Assembly: GCF_002970935.1 (NCBI RefSeq)
Contig: NZ_CP027194.1
Location: 496,001 to 560,000, forward strand
DNA: 64,000 bases
Direction of reading: 5' to 3'
From: Lactobacillus sp. CBA3606
Lineage (GTDB): Bacteria; Bacillota; Bacilli; Lactobacillales; Lactobacillaceae
Each line of letters begins with the position of its first letter. Position 1 is the first letter of the stretch. Positions 19,691-28,400 of this stretch are shown here, piece after piece. Made by a program: the position numbers and the translations under genes. The notes beneath the pieces were generated by a model. That model was not told where the DNA came from and did not search any database. It saw only the letters and a list, made by a program, of their open reading frames with translations.

Positions 19691-20986
19691 CTAGTTTTCG
19701 TCATTATTATTGTTTTCGGCGTTCTTCAATTCGTTACCGATCAAATCACCTAATGTAAAACCAGTTGATTCTTCTGGAGCGTTAGCCGTTGAGCGTTCGC
19801 TTGCAGAACGATTTGAACGGTTGTTGCGACGGTTGTTGTTACCACCGCGATTGTTGTTGCTGTGGCTTTCTTCTTCGCCTTCAACAGCTTGTGGCTTTTC
19901 TTCCAAAGCCTTAATTGACAATGCCAACCGTTTTTCATCTGGACGAACATCCAAAACTTTAACTTTAATTTCTTGACCAACCTTCAAGACATCGTTTGGT
20001 GTTGCGATGTGTTGATGTGAGATTTGTGAAATATGAACCAAACCTTCAACGCCAGGGAATACTTCAACGAAGGCCCCAAAGCTAGTCAAACGTTTAACTT
20101 TACCATCAAGTACGGCACCTTGTGGCGCTTTTTCTTCAATGCCATCCCATGGTTCAGGTAAGGTTGCCTTAATTGACAATGAGACCCGTTCACGATCAGC
20201 ATCAACAGATAAAATCTTAACTTCAACTTCTTGACCAACCTTCAAAACATCAGCTGGCTTTTCAACACGGTCATATGAAATTTCTGAAACATGCACTAAC
20301 CCATCAATACCGCCAAGGTCAACGAATGCCCCGAAATTAGTTAAACGAGCCACTTTACCAGTAACAACTGAACCAGCTTGTAACGTTTGTAAAGCTTCGG
20401 CACGTTGTGCTTCGCGTTGCTTTTCAACAACTGCACGGTGTGACAAGATTAATCGGTTTTCGCTAGGTTCGATTTCAATAATCTTAAGTTCAAGTTCTTG
20501 GCCTTTGTAAGCACTCAAGTCTTCAACGTAATGATCATCAATCATAGAGGCTGGGATAAACCCACGTACACCAGCATCAACAACTAAGCCACCCTTAACC
20601 ACTTGGGTTACAGGCGCCTTAATAGTATGGCCTGCTTCGTATTCTTTTTCAACGTCGTCCCAAACTTTGCGAGCTTCTAACCGACGATGTGACAGTAAGT
20701 AACTGCCGTTTTCTTTATCGGTACCAATCCGAGAAATGACAACTAAGTCTAATACATCGCCTACTTTGGCAACTTCATTGACATCTTCAACCCGTTGTGT
20801 TGAAAGTTCCTTCAAAGGAACCACCCCTTCAACACCGGTGCCTTGGATTCCAACAATGACTTGTTTGTCATCGTCAATAGCTAAGACTTCACCCTTAACT
20901 ACGTCACCGACGTTAACTTCCTCAACGCTATTTAAAGCGTCTAAAAGTTCATTTTTCTCATTTTGACTGTTTTCGTTTTCACTCAT
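19691..20986 (-). CDS. rpsA: Ribosomal protein S1 homologue
   Basis: Four tandem S1 RNA-binding domains (about residues 22-90, 105-175, 190-260, 275-345), each with motifs such as GAFVDLGGIDGLVHVSEIS. A low-complexity Asn/Arg/Ser-rich tail and an acidic Asn-rich end follow. This is shorter than six-domain E. coli S1, as usual for Firmicutes. It likely helps load structured mRNAs. The Arg/Asn tail is probably disordered. AGGAGG precedes the ATG. Order cmk-rpsA-der-hup matches B. subtilis. Confidence 0.95.
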   Translation of the reverse strand: MSENENSQNEKNELLDALNSVEEVNVGDVVKGEVLAIDDDKQVIVGIQGTGVEGVVPLKELSTQRVEDVNEVAKVGDVLDLVVISRIGTDKENGSYLLSHRRLEARKVWDDVEKEYEAGHTIKAPVTQVVKGGLVVDAGVRGFIPASMIDDHYVEDLSAYKGQELELKIIEIEPSENRLILSHRAVVEKQREAQRAEALQTLQAGSVVTGKVARLTNFGAFVDLGGIDGLVHVSEISYDRVEKPADVLKVGQEVEVKILSVDADRERVSLSIKATLPEPWDGIEEKAPQGAVLDGKVKRLTSFGAFVEVFPGVEGLVHISQISHQHIATPNDVLKVGQEIKVKVLDVRPDEKRLALSIKALEEKPQAVEGEEESHSNNNRGGNNNRRNNRSNRSASERSTANAPEESTGFTLGDLIGNELKNAENNNNDEN

Positions 20987-21075
20987 GCAAATTTTCCTCC
21001 TGTCAACAATAACTCTAACCTATATCATAGCTGAAAACGCAATGAAAAGCTAGCTAAAAGCACTAAGTAATGCAA

Positions 21076-21759
21076 TTAGATTGTTGAATTTTGTTTTTTT
21101 ATAATTTCCGCAATGGTTGTCACAACTTCTTCAATCGACATTGGCGTCGTATCCACTAAGATTGCGTCGTTTGCCTGTGTCAAAGGTGACACCTTCCGGG
21201 TTGAATCCTTATGATCACGTAATTCAATTTCGGCTTGTAATTGTGCGAGCGGGGTTCGGATCCCCTTTTTTAAGTTTTCCGTATACCGCCGTTGCGCCCG
21301 TTCCGCCGCCGAAGCCACTAAGAAAATCTTTACTTCTGCCTGTGGCAAGACAGTGGTCCCAATATCGCGACCATCCATGACGACCCCACCAGCGGCCGCA
21401 ATGCGGCGTTGCTGGTCAGTCAAAATCTCACGAACTTTAGGCAATGCCGCAATTGTTGACACATTATTAGTTACATCCGGTTGCCGAATCGCCATTGTCA
21501 CGTCGACCGTATTAGCAAAAACCAATTGATCAGGTTCCCCTGGCTTGAAACTAATGGTTAACGTGGGCATTAAAGCAATCACGGCCGCTTCATCAGTCAA
21601 CGCAACCTGATGTTGCATCGCCCAATAAGTGACGGTTCGATACATGGCGCCAGTATCCACATACACATACCCAAACCGTTTTGCTACTAACTTTGCCACC
21701 GTGCTTTTACCAGCTGATGCTGGTCCATCGATGGCAACTTGAAGTCCTTGCTTAGCCAT
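21076..21759 (-). CDS. cmk: Cytidylate kinase
   Basis: Phosphorylates CMP and dCMP to the diphosphates. The P-loop IDGPASAGKSTVAK is at the N-terminus. VDTGAMYRTVTYWA, VMDGRDIGTTVLP and the lid segment AAERAQRR are family motifs. Length 227 is normal. The ribosome-binding site is GAGGG. It sits between the LysM gene and rpsA and recycles pyrimidines from mRNA turnover. Confidence 0.97.
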   Translation of the reverse strand: MAKQGLQVAIDGPASAGKSTVAKLVAKRFGYVYVDTGAMYRTVTYWAMQHQVALTDEAAVIALMPTLTISFKPGEPDQLVFANTVDVTMAIRQPDVTNNVSTIAALPKVREILTDQQRRIAAAGGVVMDGRDIGTTVLPQAEVKIFLVASAAERAQRRYTENLKKGIRTPLAQLQAEIELRDHKDSTRKVSPLTQANDAILVDTTPMSIEEVVTTIAEIIKKQNSTI

Positions 21760-21793
21760 TAACTTTTACCCTCACAATCTAAAAATCGCATTT

Positions 21794-22420
21794 TTAACGG
21801 ACGCGTAACCGTTGTCCAGCTGAAATCGTTGCGCCAGACGATAACCCATTTAATTCCAGTAACTTATCCACTGAAATTCCAGCATTGGTTGCGACCCGAT
21901 AAACACCTTGGCCCGCTTCAACGGTGACGTACTTGGTTCCTGCTGAAGATGATGAGGAACTACTACTGCTACTAGCACTGCTTGCGCTAGTACTGCTATC
22001 AGCCGCACTACTTGACGCTGAAGCAGCCTTAGCTTTAGAACTTGCAACCGCTAAACGACTACTACGTTTAGCCGCCTGCTTCTTGGCCGCTACAGTGGAC
22101 GCACTTTTTTTAGCTGCGGCTTTTGAAGTCGATTTAGCAAGGGCCGCACTCGATGACTTTTTCTTAGAACTCGAACTAGCGACTTGCTCAGTTTGTTGTG
22201 GACTATTCAGTGAATTTTTACGCACCAAGAAATATCCAATTGGTGCTAAGGCGAGCAACAAAATTAAAACCACTAAAATGGTGGTTAACGTTGAATTACT
22301 ATTATTTCGTTTGCGTTTTTGAGTTCGCGATAAATTACCCGAATCATCCCGATCGTCTTCAAAAGTTTTGTCCCATGGTTTATCTTTCTGGGACTTTTCA
22401 TTATCATTCTTTTGACTCAT
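21794..22420 (-). CDS. LysM-domain membrane-anchored wall protein (YpbE-like)
   Basis: A charged cytoplasmic tail (about 1-43) is followed by one membrane helix (about 44-67), a Ser/Ala/Lys low-complexity linker (about 80-160) and a C-terminal LysM domain (about 165-208, with YVTVEAGQGVYRVA and ISAGQRLRVR) that binds peptidoglycan. The serine runs are encoded mostly by AGY codons and form a near-repetitive tract. The architecture and position between recQ and cmk match YpbE of B. subtilis. No enzymatic domain is present. AGGAGG precedes the ATG. Confidence 0.88.
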   Translation of the reverse strand: MSQKNDNEKSQKDKPWDKTFEDDRDDSGNLSRTQKRKRNNSNSTLTTILVVLILLLALAPIGYFLVRKNSLNSPQQTEQVASSSSKKKSSSAALAKSTSKAAAKKSASTVAAKKQAAKRSSRLAVASSKAKAASASSSAADSSTSASSASSSSSSSSSSAGTKYVTVEAGQGVYRVATNAGISVDKLLELNGLSSGATISAGQRLRVR

Positions 22421-22481
22421 AGGGTGTTCCTCCTCAAAAAACTTTCATCAAATATTGTAACATAACCCTTAACTGATTTCT

Positions 22482-23921
22482 TTAAGAATTTTGTAAAAAC
22501 AGTTGTGTTAGAATTTGATGCCAAGCTGGCACCGGTGCTAACTTCGGCCTTTCAGGCGCCGTTAATCCTAATGAAGCCACTGGAATTGGCACGCCCTTTA
22601 ACTGACAGCAAGCCGCCGTGTGGTCGTTGGCTTGCTCATCAAAATAAGCTAACAAGACCGCCCGCCGACAAGTTGCAGTTTGAATATAAGCCATTAACTG
22701 GGTTAGTTCTGCCGTCTTAGCTTGTTGCCGTTGTTTAAATAACGTGGTCACTTGGACCACCGAATAAGCATGCTCCCAATAAAATTGCAAGACCTGACTT
22801 TGAGCGGTCTCGGCTGGTCGTTGGCTTTGAAAACGCTGAAAATCTAATTGGATTTCCGCCGGACTAGCCGCAGTTAACTCATTTAAATTACGAACCAGCT
22901 GGTCATCTCCAGGCGCATACAGCAACACAGCTAATGCTTGCTCACCATCCCGACCGGCGCGGCCAATTTCTTGCACATAATCCGCTAACGTCGTTGGTAA
23001 ATGATAATGAACAACCATGCGAATATCTGCTTTATTAATCCCCATGCCAAACGCTGATGTGGCACAAATCACATCCAAAGCCCCCGCCATAAATTGCTGC
23101 TGAATCTTGTAACGATCCGTAGCAGTCAAGCCAGCATGATAAGCGGCAACCCGTAATCCGGTCGTTGCCTGTAACCATTCGGCAATCAAGTCAGTTTGTC
23201 GTTTAGAGCTAAAATAGACGATACTTGGCCCTTTGACCGTCGTAACCAGTTGCTGCAATCGGACGCGTTTAGCAGCTTCATCTGCAGTTGCTTCCACCGC
23301 TAAATAAATATTAGCCCGATCTACCGAATAAACGACTTGCTTGGCTGCCTTAACTTGTAATTGGGTCACAATATCTTGCCGCACAGTCGCAGTTGCAGTG
23401 GCTGTTAACATTAACGTTTGTGGGTCATTTAGCTCGTGTTTCAATGCCCCTAATGCTAAATAATCCGGTCGGAAATCGGGGCCCCAAGTTGAGATACAGT
23501 GCGCCTCATCAACAACGAACAAAGCTAGTTTAATCGATTTCAATGCAGTTAATACCACTGGTTGCTTAAGCATTTCCGGTGAAATGAACAAATAATTCAA
23601 CGCTGAAATATGCGTTAAAATTCGTTGACGCGCGCCGAAATCCAATTGTGATGTTAAGGCGGCCACCTTTTTTTCACCTTGATAATTTAACCGCGCTACT
23701 TGATCTTGCATTAATGAAATTAGCGGTGAAACCACAATGACCAAGCCCGGCGTAATCGTCCCAAAGAACTGATAAATTAACGATTTACCCGTCCCAGTTG
23801 GTAAAACGGCCAACACATCTTCACCTGCAAGTAACGCCGCAATCACCGGATATTGCCCTGGTCGAAAATCATCAAAGCCATACTTATTTTTTAATAGTCG
23901 ATAAATTTCAGCGCGCTGCAT
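22482..23921 (-). CDS. recQ: RecQ-family DNA helicase, short form
   Basis: ATP-dependent 3'-5' helicase of superfamily 2. Motif I is VLPTGTGKSLIYQ, motif II VVDEAHCIS, and the RecQ motif VI is IGRAGRDG. At 479 residues it lacks the winged-helix and HRDC regions of full RecQ. The zinc site is reduced: CRRAVLLAYFDEQ is present, but the later cysteines appear only as a CC pair. It starts inside the end of ypbB (14-base overlap), so both proteins are probably made together. This resembles B. subtilis RecS (YpbC). Confidence 0.92.
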   Translation of the reverse strand: MQRAEIYRLLKNKYGFDDFRPGQYPVIAALLAGEDVLAVLPTGTGKSLIYQFFGTITPGLVIVVSPLISLMQDQVARLNYQGEKKVAALTSQLDFGARQRILTHISALNYLFISPEMLKQPVVLTALKSIKLALFVVDEAHCISTWGPDFRPDYLALGALKHELNDPQTLMLTATATATVRQDIVTQLQVKAAKQVVYSVDRANIYLAVEATADEAAKRVRLQQLVTTVKGPSIVYFSSKRQTDLIAEWLQATTGLRVAAYHAGLTATDRYKIQQQFMAGALDVICATSAFGMGINKADIRMVVHYHLPTTLADYVQEIGRAGRDGEQALAVLLYAPGDDQLVRNLNELTAASPAEIQLDFQRFQSQRPAETAQSQVLQFYWEHAYSVVQVTTLFKQRQQAKTAELTQLMAYIQTATCRRAVLLAYFDEQANDHTAACCQLKGVPIPVASLGLTAPERPKLAPVPAWHQILTQLFLQNS

Positions 23922-24948
23922 CGTGACACCTCATAATCTGGAAAAGTCGGAACCAAAAGAAATCTAATTGTGGCTCAACAGCGCTAACTGTGGCATATTG
24001 CCACGTTTCAACTGCTGGATTCGTTGCAAAAATCGCTGTTAACCGTTGTACCCGCGCAGCTGTCAATAATTGCTGATACGGAAATTCTGGCATTAGAATC
24101 GCCACCTCCAACAAATGCTCGCGAACCGTGCTTAATTTTAAATGCCGTTGCTGTGCAATTTGGGCTAAATCTGGCGTCACTTTCAACGCTTGATACGTTT
24201 GCCAAGCGCTGGTGCTAACTGGCGTCGCCTTTATCAACGGGCGTAATAGAGCCGCTAGTGGCCCTTGCTTGGTCTGCCGTAGCCATTTAATCCACAAACA
24301 AGTCAAATCCTTGCGCATCACCAATATTTCGACCGTCGAACACTTAAATTGTTCAGCCAATTGTTGATCAGTTTGGCCAGGAAAAGCATGGCCCGTTAAG
24401 CTCGCCGCAAAAATCGTCGCTAAGTCTGGTGAGACCGTTTGTAAAAACTGCTGTAACTCCTGATAAATTGTCGTCCCTAGTTCCGGCCGGTACCATTGGC
24501 GTAACCATTGTTTAACTGTCGCTTGAACCCCTGGATCAGTACTGATTGGATAATATTGTCGTTGCTGGTGGACCGCTTCTGAAACAACTTGCAACGCTAA
24601 CTGACTCAACGCTTCAAAACGGCGCACATCAACTTGTTGAAATTGGTCCCAAGCTTGCGGCAAATATAACGTCTGTTGCAACTTGGCCTGTTGTGCTTGC
24701 CCGGCAGTCGTTAATTGCAGTTGTCCGGCGGTTGGGGAACTTAGCCAACCGGCGGCGACCAACTCATCAGCGGCGGCTTCAAACTTAGCTAACGGGACCC
24801 CATGCCAACTGTCCAATTGGTCTAGTCGCTGGTAGCTTAGTCCAGCAAACAAGGTTGAGACTGTCCGGCGACCACGTAACAGGTTAAAGAGTGCCTTGGA
24901 CCGCCGGGGCGTCGTCGTGAACATTAATAATAAATAATCAGCAAACAT
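23908..24948 (-). CDS. YpbB-like helix-turn-helix protein
   Basis: Related to B. subtilis YpbB. The recognisable part is a helix-turn-helix domain near residues 255-305 (SAWQTYQALKVTPDLAQIA to STVREHLLEVAIL), the HTH_40 type often found at the C-terminus of RecQ proteins. The rest is helical with no known domain. The chosen start (MFADYLLLMF, 346 residues) has AAAGGTGG six bases upstream. The overlap with recQ suggests it supplies a DNA-binding function to the short helicase (inference). Confidence 0.82.
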   Translation of the reverse strand: MFADYLLLMFTTTPRRSKALFNLLRGRRTVSTLFAGLSYQRLDQLDSWHGVPLAKFEAAADELVAAGWLSSPTAGQLQLTTAGQAQQAKLQQTLYLPQAWDQFQQVDVRRFEALSQLALQVVSEAVHQQRQYYPISTDPGVQATVKQWLRQWYRPELGTTIYQELQQFLQTVSPDLATIFAASLTGHAFPGQTDQQLAEQFKCSTVEILVMRKDLTCLWIKWLRQTKQGPLAALLRPLIKATPVSTSAWQTYQALKVTPDLAQIAQQRHLKLSTVREHLLEVAILMPEFPYQQLLTAARVQRLTAIFATNPAVETWQYATVSAVEPQLDFFWFRLFQIMRCHDAAR

Positions 24949-24977
24949 CCCCAACCACCTTTCAATCATTACCTTTA

Positions 24978-25006
24978 AGCATAGCATGTTAGCGTCTGAC
25001 TGACTA
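24978..25006 (-). promoter_or_regulatory. Possible ypbB-recQ promoter
   Basis: TAGTCA, 17 bases, TATGCT, with an extended -10 TGC. Each box matches four of six. Confidence 0.4.
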
Positions 25007-25029
25007 CTTAAAACCAGCTCATAAATTTC

Positions 25030-25062
25030 AAAAAAAGGCCCAAGACAATCCGTCTCAGACCC
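25030..25062 (-). terminator. Terminator after ribU
   Basis: GGGTCTGAGAC and GTCTTGGGCC arms with several G-U pairs are followed by seven U residues. The sequence closely resembles the terminator after the TagG-like gene near 57.3 kb. Confidence 0.83.
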
Positions 25063-25077
25063 ACTTTAGTGATTTAA

Positions 25078-25662
25078 TTAAGTACGACTCATGAGTTGAT
25101 TTTGCTTGCTTAACCATTTAGCTAAGCGATGATAGACTAGCCAAAAGACATTGCCAACCAGCACCCCTTTAATTAAGTTAAACGGCACCACCGCAACTAA
25201 TATCATCGTATTGAGCGACACATTTAGCTTCAACCCCATCACCTGCATATAAAATGGCAAGACAAAGGTTAAATTAGCTAACGATTCAACAATAATCAAG
25301 CCAATCGTTGCCAAACCAATTGCCAGCGGCATCCGCCATTTCGGATTACCACGATAATAGCGTAAAACTAGTGCAAATACGATAATCAAAACCGCTGACC
25401 CCATAAAGCTGGCCAACGAGCCGATTAAATCTGGTAACGCAAAGCCCATCGTCGCTGAATGTAAGACTAGCTTGACCAAAGTAATGGCAAACGCGCCACC
25501 CATTCCATATAGGAACAAGCCAATCAAAATAGGAATATCTGAAAAATCAATCTTCATCCATGACGCCATCGGGATGATTGGAAACTCTAGTAACATGACA
25601 ATATATGCACACGCGCCAAGCAAGGCAATGCCCACTAGTCGGCGTAACGTTGTTTGTTGCAT
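25078..25662 (-). CDS. ribU: Riboflavin ECF transporter substrate-binding component RibU
   Basis: Membrane S-component that captures riboflavin and docks on the shared ECF energising module (genes not in this window). About six hydrophobic helices. The N-terminal LVGIALLGACAYIVMLLEFP and the following DFSDIPILIG resemble RibU (YpaA). The assignment is strengthened by an FMN riboswitch in its leader. AGGAGGGTACGTT precedes the ATG. It appears monocistronic. No riboflavin biosynthesis genes are nearby, so uptake may be the main source of the vitamin. Confidence 0.94.
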   Translation of the reverse strand: MQQTTLRRLVGIALLGACAYIVMLLEFPIIPMASWMKIDFSDIPILIGLFLYGMGGAFAITLVKLVLHSATMGFALPDLIGSLASFMGSAVLIIVFALVLRYYRGNPKWRMPLAIGLATIGLIIVESLANLTFVLPFYMQVMGLKLNVSLNTMILVAVVPFNLIKGVLVGNVFWLVYHRLAKWLSKQNQLMSRT

Positions 25663-25713
25663 AACGTACCCTCCTATGGGTCATCTTCAATGAACTACTT
25701 CGTCATTTTCTAC

Positions 25714-25749
25714 AAAAAAACACCCTGAGCCTTAACGGTCATCAGGGTG
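25714..25749 (-). terminator. Riboswitch-controlled terminator in the ribU leader
   Basis: CACCCTGA and TCAGGGTG arms plus seven U residues lie between the FMN aptamer and the ribU start. This is the expected expression platform for premature termination when FMN is bound. Confidence 0.85.
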
Positions 25750-25782
25750 AGGTTATTTGCGGATTTATGCCAAATAAGCTCG

Positions 25783-25896
25783 ATCTTCTTTATACCAGAC
25801 TTTAACTGTCGACTTTGGAATCACACCAAATCACTACAACAAACGTAGGTCGCGGGCTATAACCGCCGGTCGGGAATTACACCCTGCCCTGAAGAT
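25783..25896 (-). ncRNA. FMN riboswitch (RFN element)
   Basis: The minus strand contains the RFN signature: ATCTTC, then AGGGCAGGGTG, AATTCCCGACCGGCGGT and AGCCCGCGAC. It closes with GAAGAT, which pairs with the opening ATCTTC (P1). Binding of FMN should favour the downstream terminator and shut off ribU. Confidence 0.95.
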
Positions 25897-25926
25897 GAAC
25901 CAACTATTTATTTTTGTAACAGTTTA

Positions 25927-25955
25927 AGTTTAACGATTTTTAACCCATAATGCAA
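25927..25955 (-). promoter_or_regulatory. ribU promoter
   Basis: TTGCAT, 17 bases, TAAACT, just upstream of the FMN aptamer and directly downstream of rluB. Confidence 0.62.
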
Positions 25956-25958
25956 GCG

Positions 25959-26675
25959 TTATCTTTCGCCTTTTAATTTACTAATTTCAATTGGCTTCAA
26001 CTTACGATATTCACCGGCCTGCAAACTTTGCAAGTCTAAGACACCATAGCGTTCCCGTTTTAGCTTCGTTACGGGATGCCCAATCGCCGCCAGCATATTT
26101 TTAACTTGATGATTATGGCCTTCGTGGATGGTCAATTGTACCAACGCATTATTTTTCTTGTGGTCACTATCCAATAAATTAGATTTTGCCGGCGCTGTCA
26201 TGCGGCCATCAATTTCAACCCCTAATCGTAATTGCTTTAAATCAGCATTTGTTGGGACGCCTTCCACTTTAGCCAAATAAGTTTTTTTGATTTCAAATTT
26301 TGGATGGGTTAACCGATTGGCTAAGGCGCCATCATTAGTCATAATTAATAACCCTGAAGTATCATAATCCAAGCGGCCCACTGGATAAATCCGTTCCGGT
26401 ACATCTTTGAAAAAGTCCATCACCGTTTTCCGGCCCCGTTCATCATGAACCGTCGTCACAACACCACGTGGCTTATAAAACAAATAATAAACTGGTTTTT
26501 CTGCCAATAAAGGTAGCCCATCAACCTCAACCCGGTCGCTAGCTTCAACTTTAACCCCTAAGGTAGTCACGGTTTGCCCATTCACACGGACATGTCCCGA
26601 GGTAATTAGTTTTTCTGACTTGCGCCGTGACGCCACGCCCGCCTCGGCCATCACTTTTTGTAATCGTTCTGCCAT
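25959..26675 (-). CDS. rluB: 23S rRNA pseudouridine synthase RluB
   Basis: Isomerises a uridine in the peptidyl-transferase region of 23S rRNA. An N-terminal S4 domain (RLQKVMAEAGVASRRKSE) is followed by the RsuA/RluB catalytic core, with the active-site Asp in GRLDYDTSGLLIMTNDG. Length 238 is typical. The ATG shares one base with the scpB stop (TAATG), with TGAGG upstream. The order scpA-scpB-...-rluB is conserved in B. subtilis. Confidence 0.95.
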   Translation of the reverse strand: MAERLQKVMAEAGVASRRKSEKLITSGHVRVNGQTVTTLGVKVEASDRVEVDGLPLLAEKPVYYLFYKPRGVVTTVHDERGRKTVMDFFKDVPERIYPVGRLDYDTSGLLIMTNDGALANRLTHPKFEIKKTYLAKVEGVPTNADLKQLRLGVEIDGRMTAPAKSNLLDSDHKKNNALVQLTIHEGHNHQVKNMLAAIGHPVTKLKRERYGVLDLQSLQAGEYRKLKPIEISKLKGER

Positions 26676-27283
26676 TAGTTTTCCTCACTATCTTCATGTT
26701 GTCCATTCAATCTATCTTGAAATGCCGTTAAAAATAAATCAGTTTCAGGTGCTGGATGCGTGGTATCGCTTAACGCCTCCAAATCAATCTTAGGTAGCTC
26801 TTCCAATGATTTCAACCCAAAGTAATCCAAAAATAGTTCAGTGGTCCCATACAAAATTGGTCGACCGGGCTCACTTAGTCGCCCAGTTTCTGTTACCAAT
26901 TGGCGTAAGACTAATTTTTGAATCGTCGAACCACTTTGAACACCCCGAATTTCATCAATTTCAATTCGCGTTAGCGGCTGTCGATAAGCAATAATTGCCA
27001 ATACCTCTAGCGAAGCCTGCGATAAACTCGTTGATAGTGGCGCCTCAAAGTAACGCTTCAAAATCGGTGCGACCGCTTGCTTAGTCGCTAAGCGGTAGGT
27101 GTTCGCCGTAGATAAAATCACCAAAGCACTATCCGCATCTTGTTCATACTTAGCTGCTAGGTTCGTTAACATCATATTGATTGCAGGTTTGGCAAAACCA
27201 GTCGCATGTTCTAACTCCGCAACTGTAATTCCTTCATCCCCAGCAACAAATAATAAGCCTTCAATTTGTTCAATGTTCGTCAT
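26675..27283 (-). CDS. scpB: Segregation and condensation protein B
   Basis: Winged-helix partner of ScpA in the SMC condensin complex. Typical segments are [36 protein letters not shown] and [19 protein letters not shown]. The start used (MTNIEQIEG, 202 residues) has AGG nine bases upstream. An alternative ATG is three codons earlier. It begins inside the end of scpA (14-base overlap) and ends at the rluB ATG, so the three are translationally linked. Confidence 0.95.
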   Translation of the reverse strand: MTNIEQIEGLLFVAGDEGITVAELEHATGFAKPAINMMLTNLAAKYEQDADSALVILSTANTYRLATKQAVAPILKRYFEAPLSTSLSQASLEVLAIIAYRQPLTRIEIDEIRGVQSGSTIQKLVLRQLVTETGRLSEPGRPILYGTTELFLDYFGLKSLEELPKIDLEALSDTTHPAPETDLFLTAFQDRLNGQHEDSEEN

Positions 27284-28034
27284 GCTGTTCATCCTGTCGT
27301 AAATATAAATGAATCGGTCCAAGGCCATCGGTCTGAACCAATCTTAATTGTGCTTGCTTAGTTAATTCTAACACGGCCATAAAAGTCGTGACTAACATAT
27401 CATCACTGGCAGTCACCGTAAATAAGGCCGCAAAATCGACCCCCTGTGGCTGCTGTTGTAACTGCTGAGCAATCTGTTGCATTCGGTCTTCAATGTTGAC
27501 AGGATCGGCCGTCACCGTTTTTACGAGCGGCTGAGCGCGTCGCCGCTTGGCAACCAATTGTCGAAATGCCGCTTGCAAATCAGCGACGGTAATCCCCGCA
27601 GTGAGCTTGGGGACCGCTAATTCGGTTGGCACCAACATGGCTTCGCGTGTAAAATGCTGATGACGCGCTTGCTCTTTAACGCGCAATTCTCCTGCCGCTT
27701 CTTGGTACACTTTGTAAGCCAATAATTCCGCAACCAGTGAATCACGGGGATCCTCATCTACCTCAGTTTCAGCCAACTCATCGGCCTCTGCCGACGGTGG
27801 CAATAAATATCGACTCTTAATCGTCATTAAAGTCGCCGCCATGACCAAATAATCACCTGCCACATCTAATTGTAACGCCTGCATAGAATGTAAATAATCC
27901 AAATATTGCTGCGTAATTTCAGCGATTGGAATATCGTAAATATCCATTTTGTTTTGCCGAATGAGGTGCAATAACAAGTCCAAGGGACCCTCAAATTCTG
28001 AGATTTTAATGGTGATTGGCTGTTCGTTGTTCAT
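27270..28034 (-). CDS. scpA: Segregation and condensation protein A
   Basis: Kleisin subunit that bridges SMC heads. The N-terminal [20 protein letters not shown] and [18 protein letters not shown] are diagnostic, and the winged C-terminus ([17 protein letters not shown]) is present. About 254 residues. The start is within the end of ribT: either the ATG used here or the adjacent GTG one codon upstream, which is slightly better spaced from GGGAG. Confidence 0.95.
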   Translation of the reverse strand: MNNEQPITIKISEFEGPLDLLLHLIRQNKMDIYDIPIAEITQQYLDYLHSMQALQLDVAGDYLVMAATLMTIKSRYLLPPSAEADELAETEVDEDPRDSLVAELLAYKVYQEAAGELRVKEQARHQHFTREAMLVPTELAVPKLTAGITVADLQAAFRQLVAKRRRAQPLVKTVTADPVNIEDRMQQIAQQLQQQPQGVDFAALFTVTASDDMLVTTFMAVLELTKQAQLRLVQTDGLGPIHLYLRQDEQHDEH

Positions 28035-28386
28035 CACGATTGCGCTCCCATTCCCCAATAATTGGGGCCATTTCTAAGGTACCCATCACCCGTTTATCCG
28101 GATATAACGCTGCTAGCTCATCTAACATTTGATGTTGATTGGCCGGTGTCCGTTCTTCTGGCGATAAGGAATCGTGGTGAACTAGAACAAAATCTGTCCC
28201 AACTTCTAACCCCACGATGCCACTAAAATCACCACTAGCTTGCCGCCACAATAATAATTGATGATTACCAGTCGCCTGATACCATTTCATTTCAGTCTGC
28301 AAATGACCAATATCTTTAAAATCAGGAATAAAAGAGAGTAAGCCCATCGCCACTTTTTCGTAGTCTTTACGATATTTAACTAACAT
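28006..28386 (-). CDS. ribT: RibT-like GNAT-family protein
   Basis: Resembles B. subtilis RibT, the last gene of the riboflavin operon there. The N-terminus YRKDYEKVAMGLLSFIPD followed by LLLWRQASGDFSGIVGLEVG is characteristic. It is a small acetyltransferase-fold protein (126 residues) of unproven activity. The acetyl-CoA-binding loop appears altered (SPEERTPANQHQML instead of a clear R-x-x-G-x-G/A). Here it stands without ribD, ribE, ribA or ribH, wedged between xerD and scpA with overlaps. Confidence 0.83.
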   Translation of the reverse strand: MLVKYRKDYEKVAMGLLSFIPDFKDIGHLQTEMKWYQATGNHQLLLWRQASGDFSGIVGLEVGTDFVLVHHDSLSPEERTPANQHQMLDELAALYPDKRVMGTLEMAPIIGEWERNRDEQRTANHH

Positions 28387-28400
28387 CAGACCCCTCCTAA

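Noticed and set aside
21924-22322. Long plus-strand leucine/alanine-rich open frame
   Set aside because: It is the reverse of the Ser/Ala/Lys-coding tract of the LysM gene. No ribosome-binding site and a composition dictated by the other strand.
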